Source of the DNA: Poa pratensis
Taxonomy: Eukaryota > Streptophyta > Magnoliopsida > Poales > Poaceae
Assembly: GCA_947311845.1 (NCBI GenBank)
Contig: CAMZMU010000034.1
Span: 85,418,325-85,482,324, forward strand
Direction of reading: 5' to 3'
Length of the DNA stretch: 64,000 nt
Made by a program: the position numbers and the translations under genes. Below are positions 63,938 to 64,000 of this stretch, one piece after another (position 1 is the stretch's first letter; each line of letters starts with the position of its first letter). The notes beneath the pieces were generated by a model that ran no database searches, was not told the DNA's origin, and was given only the letters and a program-made list of their open reading frames with translations.

Positions 63938-64000
63938 GATGTCCATGAGACGACGGATAACAATTAACGAACCCAGTGCGTGATGACTTGACAAGGCAAA
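63938..64000. repeat. Segmental duplication, start of copy C
   Basis: GATGTCCATGAGACGACGG... to the window edge matches 57137-57198 over its whole length by eye, giving a repeat period of about 6.8 kb. The copy continues beyond the window. Confidence 0.85.

Overview
The window is nuclear DNA from a grass, most likely a Triticeae species (wheat, Aegilops or barley group). The best evidence is three Y-S-K type dehydrin genes with the usual single intron inside the serine tract. They sit among nested LTR retrotransposons, CACTA, Helitron, PIF/Harbinger and MITE-type elements typical of Triticeae intergenic DNA. The proteins resemble the barley Dhn3/Dhn4 type, which maps to homoeologous group 6. 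The species and chromosome are inferences.

Layout. 0-2.6 kb: dehydrin 1 (YSK3, 299 aa). 2.67-4.95 kb: a non-autonomous Helitron. 6.86-8.48 kb: a short CACTA element carrying an antisense host-gene fragment. 9.1-10.8 kb: worn Copia and LINE remnants. 12.0-13.1 kb: dehydrin 2 (YSK2, 158 aa). 13.3-14.7 kb: a LINE-derived zf-RVT/RNase H pseudogene. 15.0-18.1 kb: an AT-rich, degenerate tandem array of about 0.55 kb units. 18.1-23.8 kb: a Chromovirus-like Gypsy element with TSD ATTAT, nested in a Stowaway-like MITE. 24.1-25.5 kb: a 285-bp foldback and then dehydrin 3 (YSK2, 154 aa).

27.0-36.7 kb and 57.1-63.1 kb are two copies of a segmental duplication, and a third copy begins at the right edge. 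Copy A carries an intact 5.48-kb Copia element (one 1478-codon polyprotein ORF, TSD CCCTA). Copy B carries a PIF/Harbinger-like element with an ORF and a short poly-A retro-insertion. Each copy serves as the empty site that proves the other's insertions. Between the copies lie about 20 kb of nested CACTA material: two decayed TNP2-type transposase genes in opposite orientation, their accessory ORFs, a roughly 353-bp tandem array, a small CACTA element containing a 5S-rRNA-derived segment, and a minus-strand LTR element with the structure LTR-internal-LTR-internal-LTR (TSD ACAGC).

How the genes relate. The dehydrins are the only clear host genes. They share promoter modules: an ACGTGGC-type ABRE, an ACACGTAGC...CCTACCGTGGC block and a pyrimidine box before the TATA. 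This suggests ABA/dehydration control inherited by tandem duplication. A DRE core (GCCGAC) is present in promoters 1 and 3 but not at the matching place in 2. Dehydrins 2 and 3 share a tRNA-related SINE-like segment just after their stop codons, so they are closer to each other than to dehydrin 1. Almost everything else is mobile DNA. I found no multi-gene system that is plainly new. The most unusual structures are the tandem LTR element, the foldback beside a dehydrin promoter, the 5S-derived segment inside a CACTA element and the two element-borne host-like sequences. All alignments and counts were made by eye.
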